Shown: positions 8,666 to 17,376, counted from the first letter of the stretch. The stretch: 64,000 bases of DNA from CAIKZJ01 sp041675325 (GCA_041675325.1 JBAYUG010000003.1:27622-91621); one strand, 5' to 3'. Numbers and translations: made by a program. Notes: generated by a model from the sequence alone, not told the origin.

Positions 8666-8696
8666 CACCAACCCTGCTGCCCGGCAGGGCTTGGTG
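8666..8696. other. Strong hairpin between divergent genes
   Basis: CACCAA-CCCTGC (8666-8677) pairs with GCAGGG (8684-8689) and TTGGTG (8691-8696), with C8690 bulged. It is followed on the plus strand by TTATTTTTT. The shape is that of an intrinsic terminator, but no plus-strand gene ends nearby. It lies 64 bp before the nitroreductase start, so a leader attenuator or a dispersed palindromic repeat are equally possible. Confidence 0.55.
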
Positions 8697-8760
8697 TTAT
8701 TTTTTACATTTCAGAATTTAAATATTGTCCGTATTTTACATAAAACAAAATCTACTCATT

Positions 8761-9429
8761 ATGAAAATTACACTTATTTTTCTTGCCTCATTGATTACTG
8801 GTGTGATGGTGATTTCGTTTAGCATAAAGAGAACAGAGCCTACGGAAGCACCGAGGACGACCATTGAGAAAATCAAATTAGTGCCGGCAGAAACAACCGG
8901 CGGAATGCCTTTGATGGAGGCACTTAAGAAACGACAATCGGAAAGAATTTATTCGTCGAGAAAGCTTGACGACCAGACGCTGTCGAATTTATTATGGGCT
9001 GCATTCGGAATTAGCAGAGAAGAAAGCGGAAAGAGAACAGCACCGACTGCAAACAATACACAGGCGATGGATGTTTACGTAATACTTGAGACGGGGGCAT
9101 ACAAGTATTTAGCGGAAGAGCATTTGCTTGAGCAGGTATCAGGCAAGGATTTACGGACTTTAGCAGGTAAACAGGATTTTGTTTACACGGCGCCCGTGAA
9201 CCTTGTTTATGTTTCGGATTATTCAAAACTAAAAAGTGGGTCGGATAAGGAAATATATTCGGGAGCGCATGCAGGATTCATAGGCGAGAATGTTTATCTT
9301 TATTGTGCATCGGCAGGTCTGAATACAGTAATAAGGGCATGGGTTGATAAGGAGCCGCTGAGTAAAGAGCTGAACCTGAATGAGAATCAGAAGATAGTAC
9401 TGGCGCAGACGGTGGGATACGGGGAGTAG
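8761..9429 (+). CDS. SagB/ThcOx-type nitroreductase family protein, exported
   Basis: 222 residues from the ATG at 8761; an in-frame TTG at 8725 lies earlier but the hydrophobic signal segment begins right after this ATG (MKITLIFLASLITGVMVISF). The mature part has the nitroreductase fold hallmarks: LKKRQSERIYSSRKL (FMN-phosphate arginines), LLWAAFGISRE, R-x-APTANNTQAMDVYVI, and the C-terminal GLNTVIRAWVD and AQTVGYGE. This matches the SagB/ThcOx-like dehydrogenases, FMN-dependent oxidoreductases. No azoline or peptide-modification partner is nearby, so the substrate is unknown. Export of a flavoprotein is plausible but inferred. Confidence 0.87.
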   Translation: MKITLIFLASLITGVMVISFSIKRTEPTEAPRTTIEKIKLVPAETTGGMPLMEALKKRQSERIYSSRKLDDQTLSNLLWAAFGISREESGKRTAPTANNTQAMDVYVILETGAYKYLAEEHLLEQVSGKDLRTLAGKQDFVYTAPVNLVYVSDYSKLKSGSDKEIYSGAHAGFIGENVYLYCASAGLNTVIRAWVDKEPLSKELNLNENQKIVLAQTVGYGE

Positions 9430-9476
9430 GGAACGAGGAATTAGAGAGGATGTTGAGTATAATTTTGAATTGCTTC

Positions 9477-9500
9477 AAGAATGAGTATAAGATTCTTTTT
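9477..9500 (+). terminator. Possible weak intrinsic terminator
   Basis: AAGAAT (9477-9482) pairs with ATTCTT (9492-9497) around a 9-nt loop and is followed by T residues. It lies 48 bp after the nitroreductase stop. The stem is AT-rich and short. Confidence 0.4.
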
Positions 9501-9585
9501 TAAATTTAAACATATTGTAAGAATAACTATATTATGGACTTTAAAATAATGGAATTAGAATTTGAAAATTAAAAAAGGATAAGAA

Positions 9586-10302
9586 GTGAAATTAGATGCA
9601 TTGTTTGTAGCTAGTCATCCTGATGACATTGAAATCACAGCAGGAGGAACTGCCATAAAGCTTGTGACAGAGGGCAAGAAGGTTGGGGTTGTTGACCTTA
9701 CGCAGGGAGAGCTGAGTACACGCGGTAACCTGCAGACTCGGAAGAAAGAAACCGAGGCAGCTTCGAAGGTTATGGGAATTCATTACAGAACAAACCTGAG
9801 GATGAAAGACGGCAACATCGTAAACACAAAAGCAAATCGGGAGAAGCTGATAAAAGTAATTAGAGAAACTAAACCAAAAATATTATTCGCACCGTATCCA
9901 TCTGACAGACATTCAGATCACATCAATGCAAGCAATTTTATAAGAGAGAGTGCATTTCTTTCTGGGCTGACTAAAATAAAAACAGGAAAGCTCGAAGCAT
10001 ACAGGCCGCAAAGGGTTTTTTATTACAGGCATGCTTATGATTTTCCTATTACATTTATAGTGGATATTAGCGATTCTTACAGGAAGAAGATGGAAGCGAT
10101 AGAATGTTACACTTCACAATTCTACAAGTCAAAGAGTATATCGGCAGATGAGCCCGAAACATACATAAGCACAAGTCTTTTCTGGAAGGATCTTGAGTCA
10201 CGGGCGAGGTTTTTCGGATTCAAGATAGGCGCTGAATTCGGGGAGCCGTTTTATTGTTATGAAAATATAAAGGTTTCAGCAAAAAATTTACTGGAAATAT
10301 AA
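9586..10302 (+). CDS. bshB1: Bacillithiol biosynthesis deacetylase BshB1
   Basis: A 238-residue LmbE-like zinc deacetylase that removes acetyl from GlcNAc-malate in bacillithiol synthesis. The zinc motif SHPDDIEITAGGT (first AHPDD-type ligands) is at residues 10-22. The GELSTRG, PYPSDRHSDH (third ligand region) and SQFYKS blocks match BshB1 rather than other LmbE relatives. The start is GTG (MKLDALFVASHPDD); the family normally begins exactly here. It is followed after 2 nt by the exonuclease gene. The other bacillithiol genes (bshA, bshC) are not in the window. Confidence 0.94.
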   Translation: MKLDALFVASHPDDIEITAGGTAIKLVTEGKKVGVVDLTQGELSTRGNLQTRKKETEAASKVMGIHYRTNLRMKDGNIVNTKANREKLIKVIRETKPKILFAPYPSDRHSDHINASNFIRESAFLSGLTKIKTGKLEAYRPQRVFYYRHAYDFPITFIVDISDSYRKKMEAIECYTSQFYKSKSISADEPETYISTSLFWKDLESRARFFGFKIGAEFGEPFYCYENIKVSAKNLLEI

Positions 10303-10304
10303 TC

Positions 10305-11102
10305 ATGGATATAACGAAGAAAAAGGTTTTGGTATTTGACCTTGAAGTAGCACCGTATGATTTTGAAACTCATTACGATGAAGAAACGAAAGAATACTTA
10401 ACGAAGTTTGCGAACAATGATGAGGAAAGGGCAAAAGCGATTGAAGGACTTGTGTTCACACCTTTTACTTCCCGGATAGTTGCAATAGGAATGCTTGATT
10501 ACAATAAGAAAGAAGGGGCAGTGCTTGTGAATGCACCGAAGGAAAAAATTCTGGACTCAGCAGCAAAGCTTGAAGCAGAAAGAATGCTGAGCTATAATGC
10601 AAATCATGAAGAAGGGTCTGAGGATAAACCTTACACAGAAAGCAAACTTGATAAGTTGACCTATCTTTGCGGGAGCGAGAAGGAAATAATAGACCTTTTC
10701 TGGAGAAAGATAAGAACAGAAGGATACAATCTTTTTGTAACGTTTAACGGACGCGAGTTCGATTGTCCGTTCATAATGCTGCGTACGTTTATAATGAAAT
10801 CGAAGCCTTCTTACAACTTAATGAGCGGCACGGATTTTAATATAAAGGGATATCACATTGACCTTATGAAAGAGCTTACGTTTAACAAACACTCTCCGAC
10901 GGGAGCGAGAAGGAAATTCTCGCTTGATTTCTACTGCAAGCAGCTCGGGATTCCAAGCCCGAAAGCAGACGGAGTAAAAGGGGATATGGTGAAAGACCTT
11001 TATGAAAACGAAGAATATCAGACGATAGCAGATTACTGTTTCGGGGATGTAGTAGCGACGGGAAATCTGTTTAATCTCTGGAGCAAATACTTAGATTTTT
11101 AA
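10305..11102 (+). CDS. Predicted 3'-5' exonuclease, PolB-like (DEDD superfamily)
   Basis: 265 residues. The three exonuclease motifs are visible: VLVFDLEVA (Exo I, residues 9-17), TFNGREFDCPF (Exo II, about 146-156) and ADYCFGDVVATG (Exo III, near residue 250). This arrangement fits the stand-alone family related to the proofreading domain of DNA polymerase B (PF10108 type). The Exo II and III acidic residues are present, so it should be an active nuclease; its repair or RNA role is unknown. It lies 2 nt after bshB1 and before ybaB-recR, possibly one transcript. Confidence 0.87.
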   Translation: MDITKKKVLVFDLEVAPYDFETHYDEETKEYLTKFANNDEERAKAIEGLVFTPFTSRIVAIGMLDYNKKEGAVLVNAPKEKILDSAAKLEAERMLSYNANHEEGSEDKPYTESKLDKLTYLCGSEKEIIDLFWRKIRTEGYNLFVTFNGREFDCPFIMLRTFIMKSKPSYNLMSGTDFNIKGYHIDLMKELTFNKHSPTGARRKFSLDFYCKQLGIPSPKADGVKGDMVKDLYENEEYQTIADYCFGDVVATGNLFNLWSKYLDF

Positions 11103-11136
11103 ATAATAAACAAATAAAACACAGGAGATAAAATTA

Positions 11137-11469
11137 ATGAAACCGAATCAAATGCAGGGAATGCTTAAACAGGTAAAGAAGATGCAAGATAGGATGGAAC
11201 AGATACAAGCCGAGCTTGAAAGCAAGGTACTAACTGAAGAATCAGGCGGCGGTATGGTAAAAGTAACGATTAACGGAAAAAGCGTAATACAGAAAATTGA
11301 AATTGAGAAAGAAGTACTTGAATCAGAAGATAAGGACATGCTTGAAGACCTTCTTATAGCAGCATGCAACAAGGCATTCGAATCATCGCAGAAACTTTCA
11401 AACGATGAAATGTCAAAAGCTACGGCAGGGATGATTCCAAACATTCCAGGACTGAACTTAGGAATATAA
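11137..11469 (+). CDS. YbaB/EbfC nucleoid-associated protein
   Basis: 110 residues, the normal size for the family. The pattern MLKQVKKMQDRMEQIQAELESK with VTINGKSVIQKIEIEKEVL and the C-terminal GMIPNIPGLNLGI tail is that of YbaB/EbfC, a dimeric DNA-binding protein. An AGGAGAT Shine-Dalgarno-like sequence lies at 11123-11129. It is immediately upstream of recR (3 nt), the classic ybaB-recR arrangement conserved across bacteria. Confidence 0.95.
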   Translation: MKPNQMQGMLKQVKKMQDRMEQIQAELESKVLTEESGGGMVKVTINGKSVIQKIEIEKEVLESEDKDMLEDLLIAACNKAFESSQKLSNDEMSKATAGMIPNIPGLNLGI

Positions 11470-11472
11470 TAA

Positions 11473-12081
11473 ATGTTAAACATATCCGATACGCTTGAAA
11501 CTCTTGTAACAGAGCTTACAAAGCTGCCTTCGATAGGAAGAAAAACAGCGCAGAGGCTTGCGATGTTTCTGATAAAACAGCCTCGTGAAGAAGTTACAAA
11601 GCTAGCAGGAGCTTTAATTGAGATCAAAGACAAGATAAAATTCTGTTCGGTTTGCTGCAATATAACGGAGGATGAGGTTTGCAAGATATGTTCTTCGGAG
11701 AAAAGGCTGAAAACATCGATATGTGTAGTAGAAGAGCCGCAGGATGTTTATGCGATTGAAAAGACGAATGAATACAAGGGACTTTATCACGTGCTTCACG
11801 GAAGGATATCACCACTTGACGGAGTAGGACCAAATGACATAAGAATAAAAGAACTGCTTTACAGACTTGAGGACGATTCTGCAAACAACATTTCGGAAAT
11901 AATACTTGCGCTAAACCCCACGGTTGAAGGTGAAACCACAATACTATACCTCAGCAAAATAATCAAACCGCTCGGTATGAAGATAAGCCGTATAGCACGC
12001 GGCATTCCCATAGGTTCAGATATTGAACTCACAGATCAGGTAACTCTTGCAAAGGCAATAGAAGGAAGGGTGACAATTTAG
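11473..12081 (+). CDS. recR: Recombination mediator RecR
   Basis: 202 residues, the usual length. It loads RecA at gaps together with RecF/RecO. In order: the helix-hairpin-helix LTKLPSIGRKTAQRLAMFL, the zinc finger with CSVCCNIT and CKICSS (about residues 57-75), the Toprim domain beginning ICVVEEPQDVYAIEK, the YHVLHGRISPLDGVGP loop and the C-terminal Walker-like ALNPTVEGETT followed by ISRIARGIPIGSDIELTD. All key motifs are intact. The stop TAG shares its last base with the GTG start of the next gene. Confidence 0.97.
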   Translation: MLNISDTLETLVTELTKLPSIGRKTAQRLAMFLIKQPREEVTKLAGALIEIKDKIKFCSVCCNITEDEVCKICSSEKRLKTSICVVEEPQDVYAIEKTNEYKGLYHVLHGRISPLDGVGPNDIRIKELLYRLEDDSANNISEIILALNPTVEGETTILYLSKIIKPLGMKISRIARGIPIGSDIELTDQVTLAKAIEGRVTI

Positions 12082-12833
12082 TGAAATCAGATTCACAGGA
12101 AAAGAACTGGTACGAGAAGTGGTTTTCAAATAAATATTACCTTGAAATCTACAAGCACAGGAATGAGAAGGAGGCGAGGGATATTATAAACCTTTTCCAG
12201 AGAAACGTTCATCTTCCCTCGGAAGCCAGGGTGCTTGATGTTTGCTGCGGTGCGGGAAGGCATTCAATTGAGCTTGCGAGAAGGGGATACACAGTTACAG
12301 GGTTTGACCTTTCAGAATATCTTGTCTCGCAGGCAAAAGAAAGTTTAAGCGCAGCAGAAGAAAAGGGACTCAAGGTTGAATTTCTAATCAGGGACATGAA
12401 GGACTTTTCTTTTGATAATAAGTATGATGCGGTGATAAACATATTCACGAGTTTTGGGTATTTTGAAACTGATGAGGAAAACTTCAAAGTGTTCAGTAAC
12501 ATAGAAAAGTCTTTGAAGAGCGGCGGTTACTTTGTGTTTGATTTTATAAATGCAGATAACCTGCAAAAAACTCTCGTTGCGCGCACGGAGGATGAGTTTG
12601 ACGGCGAAAAAGTTATACAGAAGAGATACATTGAGAACGGATTTGTGTTTAAAGATATCTTTATCGGAAGCGAAAAATATACAGAAAGATTAAAGCTGTA
12701 TTCTAAAGATGAACTTGAGAAAGCATTGATGAATGCAAGTTTAGAGCCTGTTAATTTATTTGGTGATTATTACGGAAACAGTTTTATGGATGAAGAATCA
12801 AAGCGTGTAATATACATCTGCAAGAGCAAATGA
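12081..12833 (+). CDS. Class I SAM-dependent methyltransferase
   Basis: 250 residues. SAM-binding motif I VLDVCCGAGRHSIELARRGY, motif II acidic residue in VTGFDLSEYLV, and RDMKDF and FDAVINIFTSFGYFE-like later motifs show a Rossmann methyltransferase of the Methyltransf_25/11 type. The substrate is unknown. The start is GTG overlapping the recR stop by one base (TAGTG), and the gene's TGA overlaps the next ATG (ATGA), so it is translationally coupled on both sides. Confidence 0.88.
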   Translation: MKSDSQEKNWYEKWFSNKYYLEIYKHRNEKEARDIINLFQRNVHLPSEARVLDVCCGAGRHSIELARRGYTVTGFDLSEYLVSQAKESLSAAEEKGLKVEFLIRDMKDFSFDNKYDAVINIFTSFGYFETDEENFKVFSNIEKSLKSGGYFVFDFINADNLQKTLVARTEDEFDGEKVIQKRYIENGFVFKDIFIGSEKYTERLKLYSKDELEKALMNASLEPVNLFGDYYGNSFMDEESKRVIYICKSK

Positions 12834-13411
12834 AGAGGTTTTCAATAATAATAATTGTTTTGTATGTTGCTGCTTCGGTTTATTCATGCGCACTGCGTGA
12901 AGCCGAAACACCTGTAACATCAAGGACAACTTTCATTCCGCCTACATCTCCCGACCTTGTAATGGTAAATCTGCAGTATTCAGTAATTGAGAAGGATATA
13001 AATAACTACATGCAGTGTTTTGTCGATACGAACTATAATCCGAGACGCTACACATATGTGCCCGATGTAGCTTCGCAGATACAATATCCAATATTTCAGT
13101 TCTGGAAGATTGCGAATGAGAAGACATATTACACAAGTTTAATGAGCCTTACCAATATAACCTCAACATCCAATCTGTTCTTTTCAAACACATCACTTAA
13201 TTCATTCGCAGACACGGCGTTCTTTGATGCGGACTATCTGCTGAGGGTTGACCATCAGAAAACAAACGTCGCTAAGAATCTAAAGGGGAAGATAAGGCTG
13301 ATACTTTCTGCTGACTCGAGGAACCTATGGTCGATACACAGATGGATTGACATTAAAAGCGACAATGCCGACACAACATGGAGCGTTTTGAGGGCTAACT
13401 TCAGTAATTGA
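12830..13411 (+). CDS. Predicted lipoprotein of unknown function
   Basis: 193 residues. The N-terminus MKRFSIIIIVLYVAASVYSC is a signal peptide with lipobox (VYSC-A). The mature part, L.YSVIEKDINNYMQCFVD followed later by GKIRLILSADSRNLWSIHRWIDIK, suggests an NTF2-like (SnoaL-type) cone fold; this is inference from pattern. The protein at 13777-14280 has the same layout (FKYAYTFKDTSVYSGLLTDDF, then SPWKIRKWRD at the end), so the two are probably distant paralogues. Coupled to the methyltransferase by an ATGA overlap. Confidence 0.78.
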   Translation: MKRFSIIIIVLYVAASVYSCALREAETPVTSRTTFIPPTSPDLVMVNLQYSVIEKDINNYMQCFVDTNYNPRRYTYVPDVASQIQYPIFQFWKIANEKTYYTSLMSLTNITSTSNLFFSNTSLNSFADTAFFDADYLLRVDHQKTNVAKNLKGKIRLILSADSRNLWSIHRWIDIKSDNADTTWSVLRANFSN

Positions 13412-13776
13412 TTGGAGTTATAGAACGCAGATTTTCACGGATTAAACGGATTTACGCGGAAAAAGCAAAAGACATACATATCGCTTTACCTGAATAAAAG
13501 CTCTATATGAAAGCTATATGAACTCTATATGAAAACCATATAGATTATATAAGAAAACCATTTGGATTGTATCCTTAATATATTGGGCTAAAGCCCTTTT
13601 TCATTCTATTGCTTTTATCCGTCAGCTAAAGCAGACGGTAATTTTTGCTACTCTCCCTGTTCTTCCTGCACTTCCTGTTACTCCTGCACTTTCTGTTCTC
13701 CCTGCTCTTCTCAACTATCAACATTGAATCTGTTTGTATTAAATAGTAAATTTTAGAAATGGTAATTCCTCTTAAA
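13412..13776. repeat. Intergenic block of four different short-repeat types
   Basis: No gene is seen. In order: 13421-13465, a copy of the GAACGCAGATTTTCACGGATTAA repeat with a 9-10-nt internal step; 13503-13563, CTATAT-like units about 11 nt apart (13503, 13514, 13525, 13536); 13585-13596, GGGCTAAAGCCC followed by TTTTT; 13619-13638, the palindrome CCGTC-A-GC-TAAA-GC-A-GACGG followed by TAATTTTT; and 13651-13710, a pyrimidine array in which CCTG (or TCTG) recurs every 9 nt at 13656, 13665, 13674, 13683, 13692 and 13701. The two palindromes could also act as terminators for the recR operon. Confidence 0.8.
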
Positions 13777-14280
13777 ATGAACAAATATATTATTATAGGC
13801 TTGGTTCTTATGTGTGCAGTGATTGCATCGTGCGATAATATATTTGCTCCGAAGCTGGATGATTCGGGGTCGTCGAATATTATATCTGACCAGATGACCG
13901 TTGACGGGGTTTATACTAACTTTAAGTATGCATATACTTTCAAGGATACATCCGTTTATTCCGGTCTGCTGACGGACGATTTCATTTTTATATACAGGGA
14001 TTACGAATCAGGTTTTGACGTATCATGGGATAAGCCGACAGAGATGAGGACTACAAGCAGGCTTTTCCAGAATTCACAGAAGACGGATATAATCTGGAAC
14101 AACATAACCACTTACCTCGGCGATAGCCTGAACGTAAACGTTAAGAGAGGCTTCAATCTTACGATAACTTTTAATCCGAGCAATGTTGTAAGGCTATTCG
14201 GGTTTGCAGACATGAACTTTACGCGTTCCGATGTGAGTTCGCCCTGGAAGATAAGGAAGTGGAGGGATGAAAGTTTCTGA
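13777..14280 (+). CDS. Predicted lipoprotein of unknown function
   Basis: 167 residues from the ATG at 13777; an earlier in-frame ATG (13759) adds six residues, but the signal peptide MNKYIIIGLVLMCAVIASC with lipobox (IASC-D) begins at the later one. The mature domain resembles the lipoprotein encoded at 12830 in layout and ends in SPWKIRKWRDESF, a common ending of NTF2-like lipoproteins. Function unknown. It stands alone between a repeat block and the GH74-like gene. Confidence 0.76.
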   Translation: MNKYIIIGLVLMCAVIASCDNIFAPKLDDSGSSNIISDQMTVDGVYTNFKYAYTFKDTSVYSGLLTDDFIFIYRDYESGFDVSWDKPTEMRTTSRLFQNSQKTDIIWNNITTYLGDSLNVNVKRGFNLTITFNPSNVVRLFGFADMNFTRSDVSSPWKIRKWRDESF

Positions 14281-14369
14281 TTTTATTTTCCCGATGAATG
14301 ATTTTAAACTATTACGAAAATGATTTGTTTTAATATTTATAACTTTAAATTTAATTACAAAATTTCTTA

Positions 14370-16643
14370 ATGAAGATATTAACAATAGCGATATTATTTT
14401 TACTGATTTCCAGTTTTAGTTTTTCACAAAACGTAAGAAGGGTTGACTTTGAAGCAGGCGGTTTTGTACTTGCGCAGGTTCCGACAAAAGACGGATATAC
14501 AGTTTATGCAAGGACAGATATCGGTGGTATATACAAGAAGAAGGGAAATGAGGATTGGAAGTTTATAAGTGAATTTGCGATAACGCCCGCGGGGTTGATG
14601 GTGCAGAGCATTGATATTAATCCTTTCAATCAAAGCGAAATAGCAGCCGCATGCGGAATGGATTATCTTCCTGACGATAGAAGCCGCGGTGTCTGGATTA
14701 GTAAGGATGAAGGGGTTTCATGGAAGCAGGTTTTGGGTCCGGCGACAGGTGACCTGAACGTAAATTTTGGCGGCAATGTTTTTAACATAAAGATTGGCGG
14801 TCCGTGTTTGAGATACCATCCTTCAATTCAAGGCAGGATGTTTGCGGGAACGCTTGCTGACCCTGCGACAGGAATGCCTTATATTTACATGAGCACTTCA
14901 AACGGCGATGCTTATTCCTGGAATTTGATTAGCAGTAACAGCGGCATTATTGGTAATGTAACCTGCATACAGGTTCATCCTGCATTTCCCAATGAAGTCT
15001 GGGTCGGCACTGATAAAGGATTGTGGCGGACGCTGGATAACGGGCTTACTTGGTCTTATCCAATGTTTACCGACCACATTAATAAAGTCTATCAGATGCT
15101 TATGAAGAAGGACAGGAACGGCAAGCTAATGGTTTTTGTCACGACGGGAAAAATGTTCAGAATAGAAAATGACCTGAATAACATTACCGATATCGGTGCT
15201 AATTTCGGTGAGTACTCCGGCTACGGCAATGAGTTCATAGGTTTACACTTTTCAGGTTTAAATGAAAGCGAAATTGGAGCCAGCATAATGGGCGGTATAA
15301 CAAAGACAACGACCGACGACGGGAATACGTGGAGCGGCAGTAATGATTACATTCTTGAAAAAGAGTACAACCCGAAGCACACACTTTTCACACAGGATAA
15401 AGCTTATACATCTAACATAATTTCATTTCAGAATCCCGCAAACCCTGATATCTCTTACGTTAGCGGAGGCTCGGGACCATTCATCACTATGAACAACGGT
15501 AAAACATGGCGTTTCAACGGTGATGGAATTGATATGACGGTTGTATATGACGTTACATTCTCTCCTAACGGAGATATTTATATTTCGATTTCGGATTGGG
15601 GAATGGGGAAAACAGACGATGCAACACTGCCGTCGGTAAAAGACTATTCGCGCAAGTACACGTTAGACCCGCCCCCGCCTGAAAATAACGGCGACTCATA
15701 TCTGCCGAATGTAAGCAAGGTTTTAGTTTCTCCTTTAAACACAAACAGAATTTATTTAATCGGCGGAAGTGTTTTCACTTATTATCCTGTTATTGCAAAA
15801 TCCGAAAACAGAGGCGAGCCTAACACTTACCAGATAATGAGTCCCGTGGGTTTACTTTCATACCCAAATTTTGGTCCCGGTCATGATGCAATAATTTCTG
15901 ACGGCGAGATAACGACTGACGGCACGAACGATAATTTAATTTTGCTTATCGGCGGCGGGCAGTATAAGAAAAGAATTTTTGATGAAGGCGCTCCCGAGGC
16001 TTACTGGTACGGGGTTTACTACAGTACGAACGGCGGAGTTAGTTTCGAGAAGTCGCAGTTCGTGGATAACTCTTATGATATATACAAGAATTCTGTTTTA
16101 GGCGGATTGTTCAGTCCGATTGATTATCTTGAAGTTGACCCTGTTGATAAGTCGCGCGTTTATCTTTATCTCGAAGGCGGAAATGATAACGGCGTTAAAG
16201 CAGGCGGTTTATTTATCAGCAGCGATTACGGAAAAACTTTTTCATTTAAAAATTACATAGTTGAGAATCCCGACTTTGACTACCGAAACCGCGGTGCTAT
16301 TGATATAGACCCAATAGGCACGGGCGTTCTCTGGGCAGGGATTGAGAACTATGGCTTGTTTAAATCCACCGATCGCGGTGAAAATTTTTCGAAGCAGTAT
16401 GGTTTCGAATCGGTTTCAACTCTTGACAGCAAGGGAAATCAAGTTGTGCTTTTCGGAAGGACGCACGAAGATTCGTATAACAAAATTTATTTATCAAAGG
16501 ATGGCGGCAATACTTTCGAGCACATCTATCTTAATGGATACGGCGTAATCCCATCCGTCAGAAAACTTGACATAAGGGAATACAAAGAAAATGAACTCTG
16601 GATTTCCACGGGCGGACAGGGCGTGTTTATTTATAATTTTTAG
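14370..16643 (+). CDS. Secreted GH74-like / sialidase-fold beta-propeller protein
   Basis: 757 residues with a signal peptide (MKILTIAILFLLISSFSFSQ). The start of the mature protein, VYARTDIGGIYKK, closely resembles the first blade of GH74 xyloglucanases, where the Asp of TDIGG is catalytic. A second acidic site region, ISISDWGMGKTDD (nt about 15580-15620), sits where GH74 enzymes carry their other Asp. Asp-box/BNR-like repeats are frequent (SKDEGVSWK, TLDNGLTWS, STNGGVSFE, SSDYGKTFS, STDRGENFS, SKDGGNTFE). It may hydrolyse a glucan, or be a non-catalytic relative. There is no T9SS C-terminal domain: it ends in VFIYNF. A strong terminator follows at 16721. Confidence 0.75.
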   Translation: MKILTIAILFLLISSFSFSQNVRRVDFEAGGFVLAQVPTKDGYTVYARTDIGGIYKKKGNEDWKFISEFAITPAGLMVQSIDINPFNQSEIAAACGMDYLPDDRSRGVWISKDEGVSWKQVLGPATGDLNVNFGGNVFNIKIGGPCLRYHPSIQGRMFAGTLADPATGMPYIYMSTSNGDAYSWNLISSNSGIIGNVTCIQVHPAFPNEVWVGTDKGLWRTLDNGLTWSYPMFTDHINKVYQMLMKKDRNGKLMVFVTTGKMFRIENDLNNITDIGANFGEYSGYGNEFIGLHFSGLNESEIGASIMGGITKTTTDDGNTWSGSNDYILEKEYNPKHTLFTQDKAYTSNIISFQNPANPDISYVSGGSGPFITMNNGKTWRFNGDGIDMTVVYDVTFSPNGDIYISISDWGMGKTDDATLPSVKDYSRKYTLDPPPPENNGDSYLPNVSKVLVSPLNTNRIYLIGGSVFTYYPVIAKSENRGEPNTYQIMSPVGLLSYPNFGPGHDAIISDGEITTDGTNDNLILLIGGGQYKKRIFDEGAPEAYWYGVYYSTNGGVSFEKSQFVDNSYDIYKNSVLGGLFSPIDYLEVDPVDKSRVYLYLEGGNDNGVKAGGLFISSDYGKTFSFKNYIVENPDFDYRNRGAIDIDPIGTGVLWAGIENYGLFKSTDRGENFSKQYGFESVSTLDSKGNQVVLFGRTHEDSYNKIYLSKDGGNTFEHIYLNGYGVIPSVRKLDIREYKENELWISTGGQGVFIYNF

Positions 16644-16720
16644 TGATGCAAAAAGTTCTTACTTTTAAAAAGAAGTGCTGACCCGGATACTAAATTTATA
16701 GCAGATGTAAAAAATTATTG

Positions 16721-16755
16721 AGAGCTGCTGAATGGAAAATTCAGCAGCTCTTTTC
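16721..16755 (+). terminator. Intrinsic terminator after the GH74-like gene
   Basis: AGAGCTGCTGAA (16721-16732) and TTCAGCAGCTCT (16740-16751) form a perfect 12-bp stem with a 7-nt loop, followed by TTT. It lies 77 bp after the stop codon at 16643. Confidence 0.85.
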
Positions 16756-16994
16756 ATTTAGCTTTGAGACTTGATAGAACGCCGCGATAAAATTTCACCG
16801 GTCTAAACACACTCTTCCCTTTTCAAGAAGTCCCTCTTTTAAATCATCCCCCGGGAAGAATATTATATAATAGAGTAAAAGTATGCTGTTAAAAGCCGTG
16901 CATTCCGTTCAAGAGGGCTAAATAATCGGATATTTAGGTTAAAAGTTACAAAAACCTCAATATTTGATTTGAAATGGGGGTTTGCAGATCAGCG

Positions 16995-17317
16995 ACAGGG
17001 CATATTGAATGTAATATGGGGTCTGGCATAAATGCAAGGTGGCATATTGAATGTAATATGGGGTCTGGCATAAATGCAAGGTGGCATATTGAATATAATA
17101 TGGGGTCTGGCATAAATGCAAGGGGGCATATTGAATATAATATGGGGTCTGGCATAAATGCAAGGGGGCATATTGAATGTAATATGGGGTCTGGCATAAA
17201 TGCAAGGGAACATATTGAATATAATATGGGGTCTGACATAAATGCAAGGGGGTATATTGAATGTAATATGGGGTCTGGCATAAATGCAAGGTGGCATATT
17301 GAATGTAATATGGAGTC
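16995..17317. repeat. 42-bp minisatellite, eight units
   Basis: Units begin (CATATTGAAT) at 17001, 17043, 17085, 17127, 17169, 17211, 17253 and 17295, exactly 42 nt apart with no indels; the last is cut short after about 23 nt. Each contains the inverted repeat CATATT-N6-AATATG. Because 42 is a multiple of three and lacks stops, reading frames stay open on both strands, but the differences between units change residues in every frame, so I do not treat it as a gene. The rest of 16756-17537 holds no gene that I can see. Confidence 0.92.
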
Positions 17318-17350
17318 TATCTGACCGAAAAGATGTTACTTTCCACTCCT

Positions 17351-17376
17351 CCTTCCCAAACTCCAGTTTGGTAAGG
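17351..17376. repeat. Palindrome CCTTCCCAAACT/AGTTTGGTAAGG
   Basis: CCTTCCCAAACT (17351-17362) and AGTTTGGTAAGG (17365-17376) pair at 11 of 12 positions with a 2-nt loop. It resembles the palindrome at 18485-18521 (CTCCTTCCCA...TGGGAAGGAG). The pair flanks the gene at 17538-18467, which suggests a dispersed REP-like family. Confidence 0.7.

Noticed and set aside
16974..17324. Open reading frames on both strands with a 14-residue repeat
   Set aside because: They are the consequence of a 42-bp stop-free unit. Several frames are open at once, unit differences change residues in each, and there is no ribosome site or signal.
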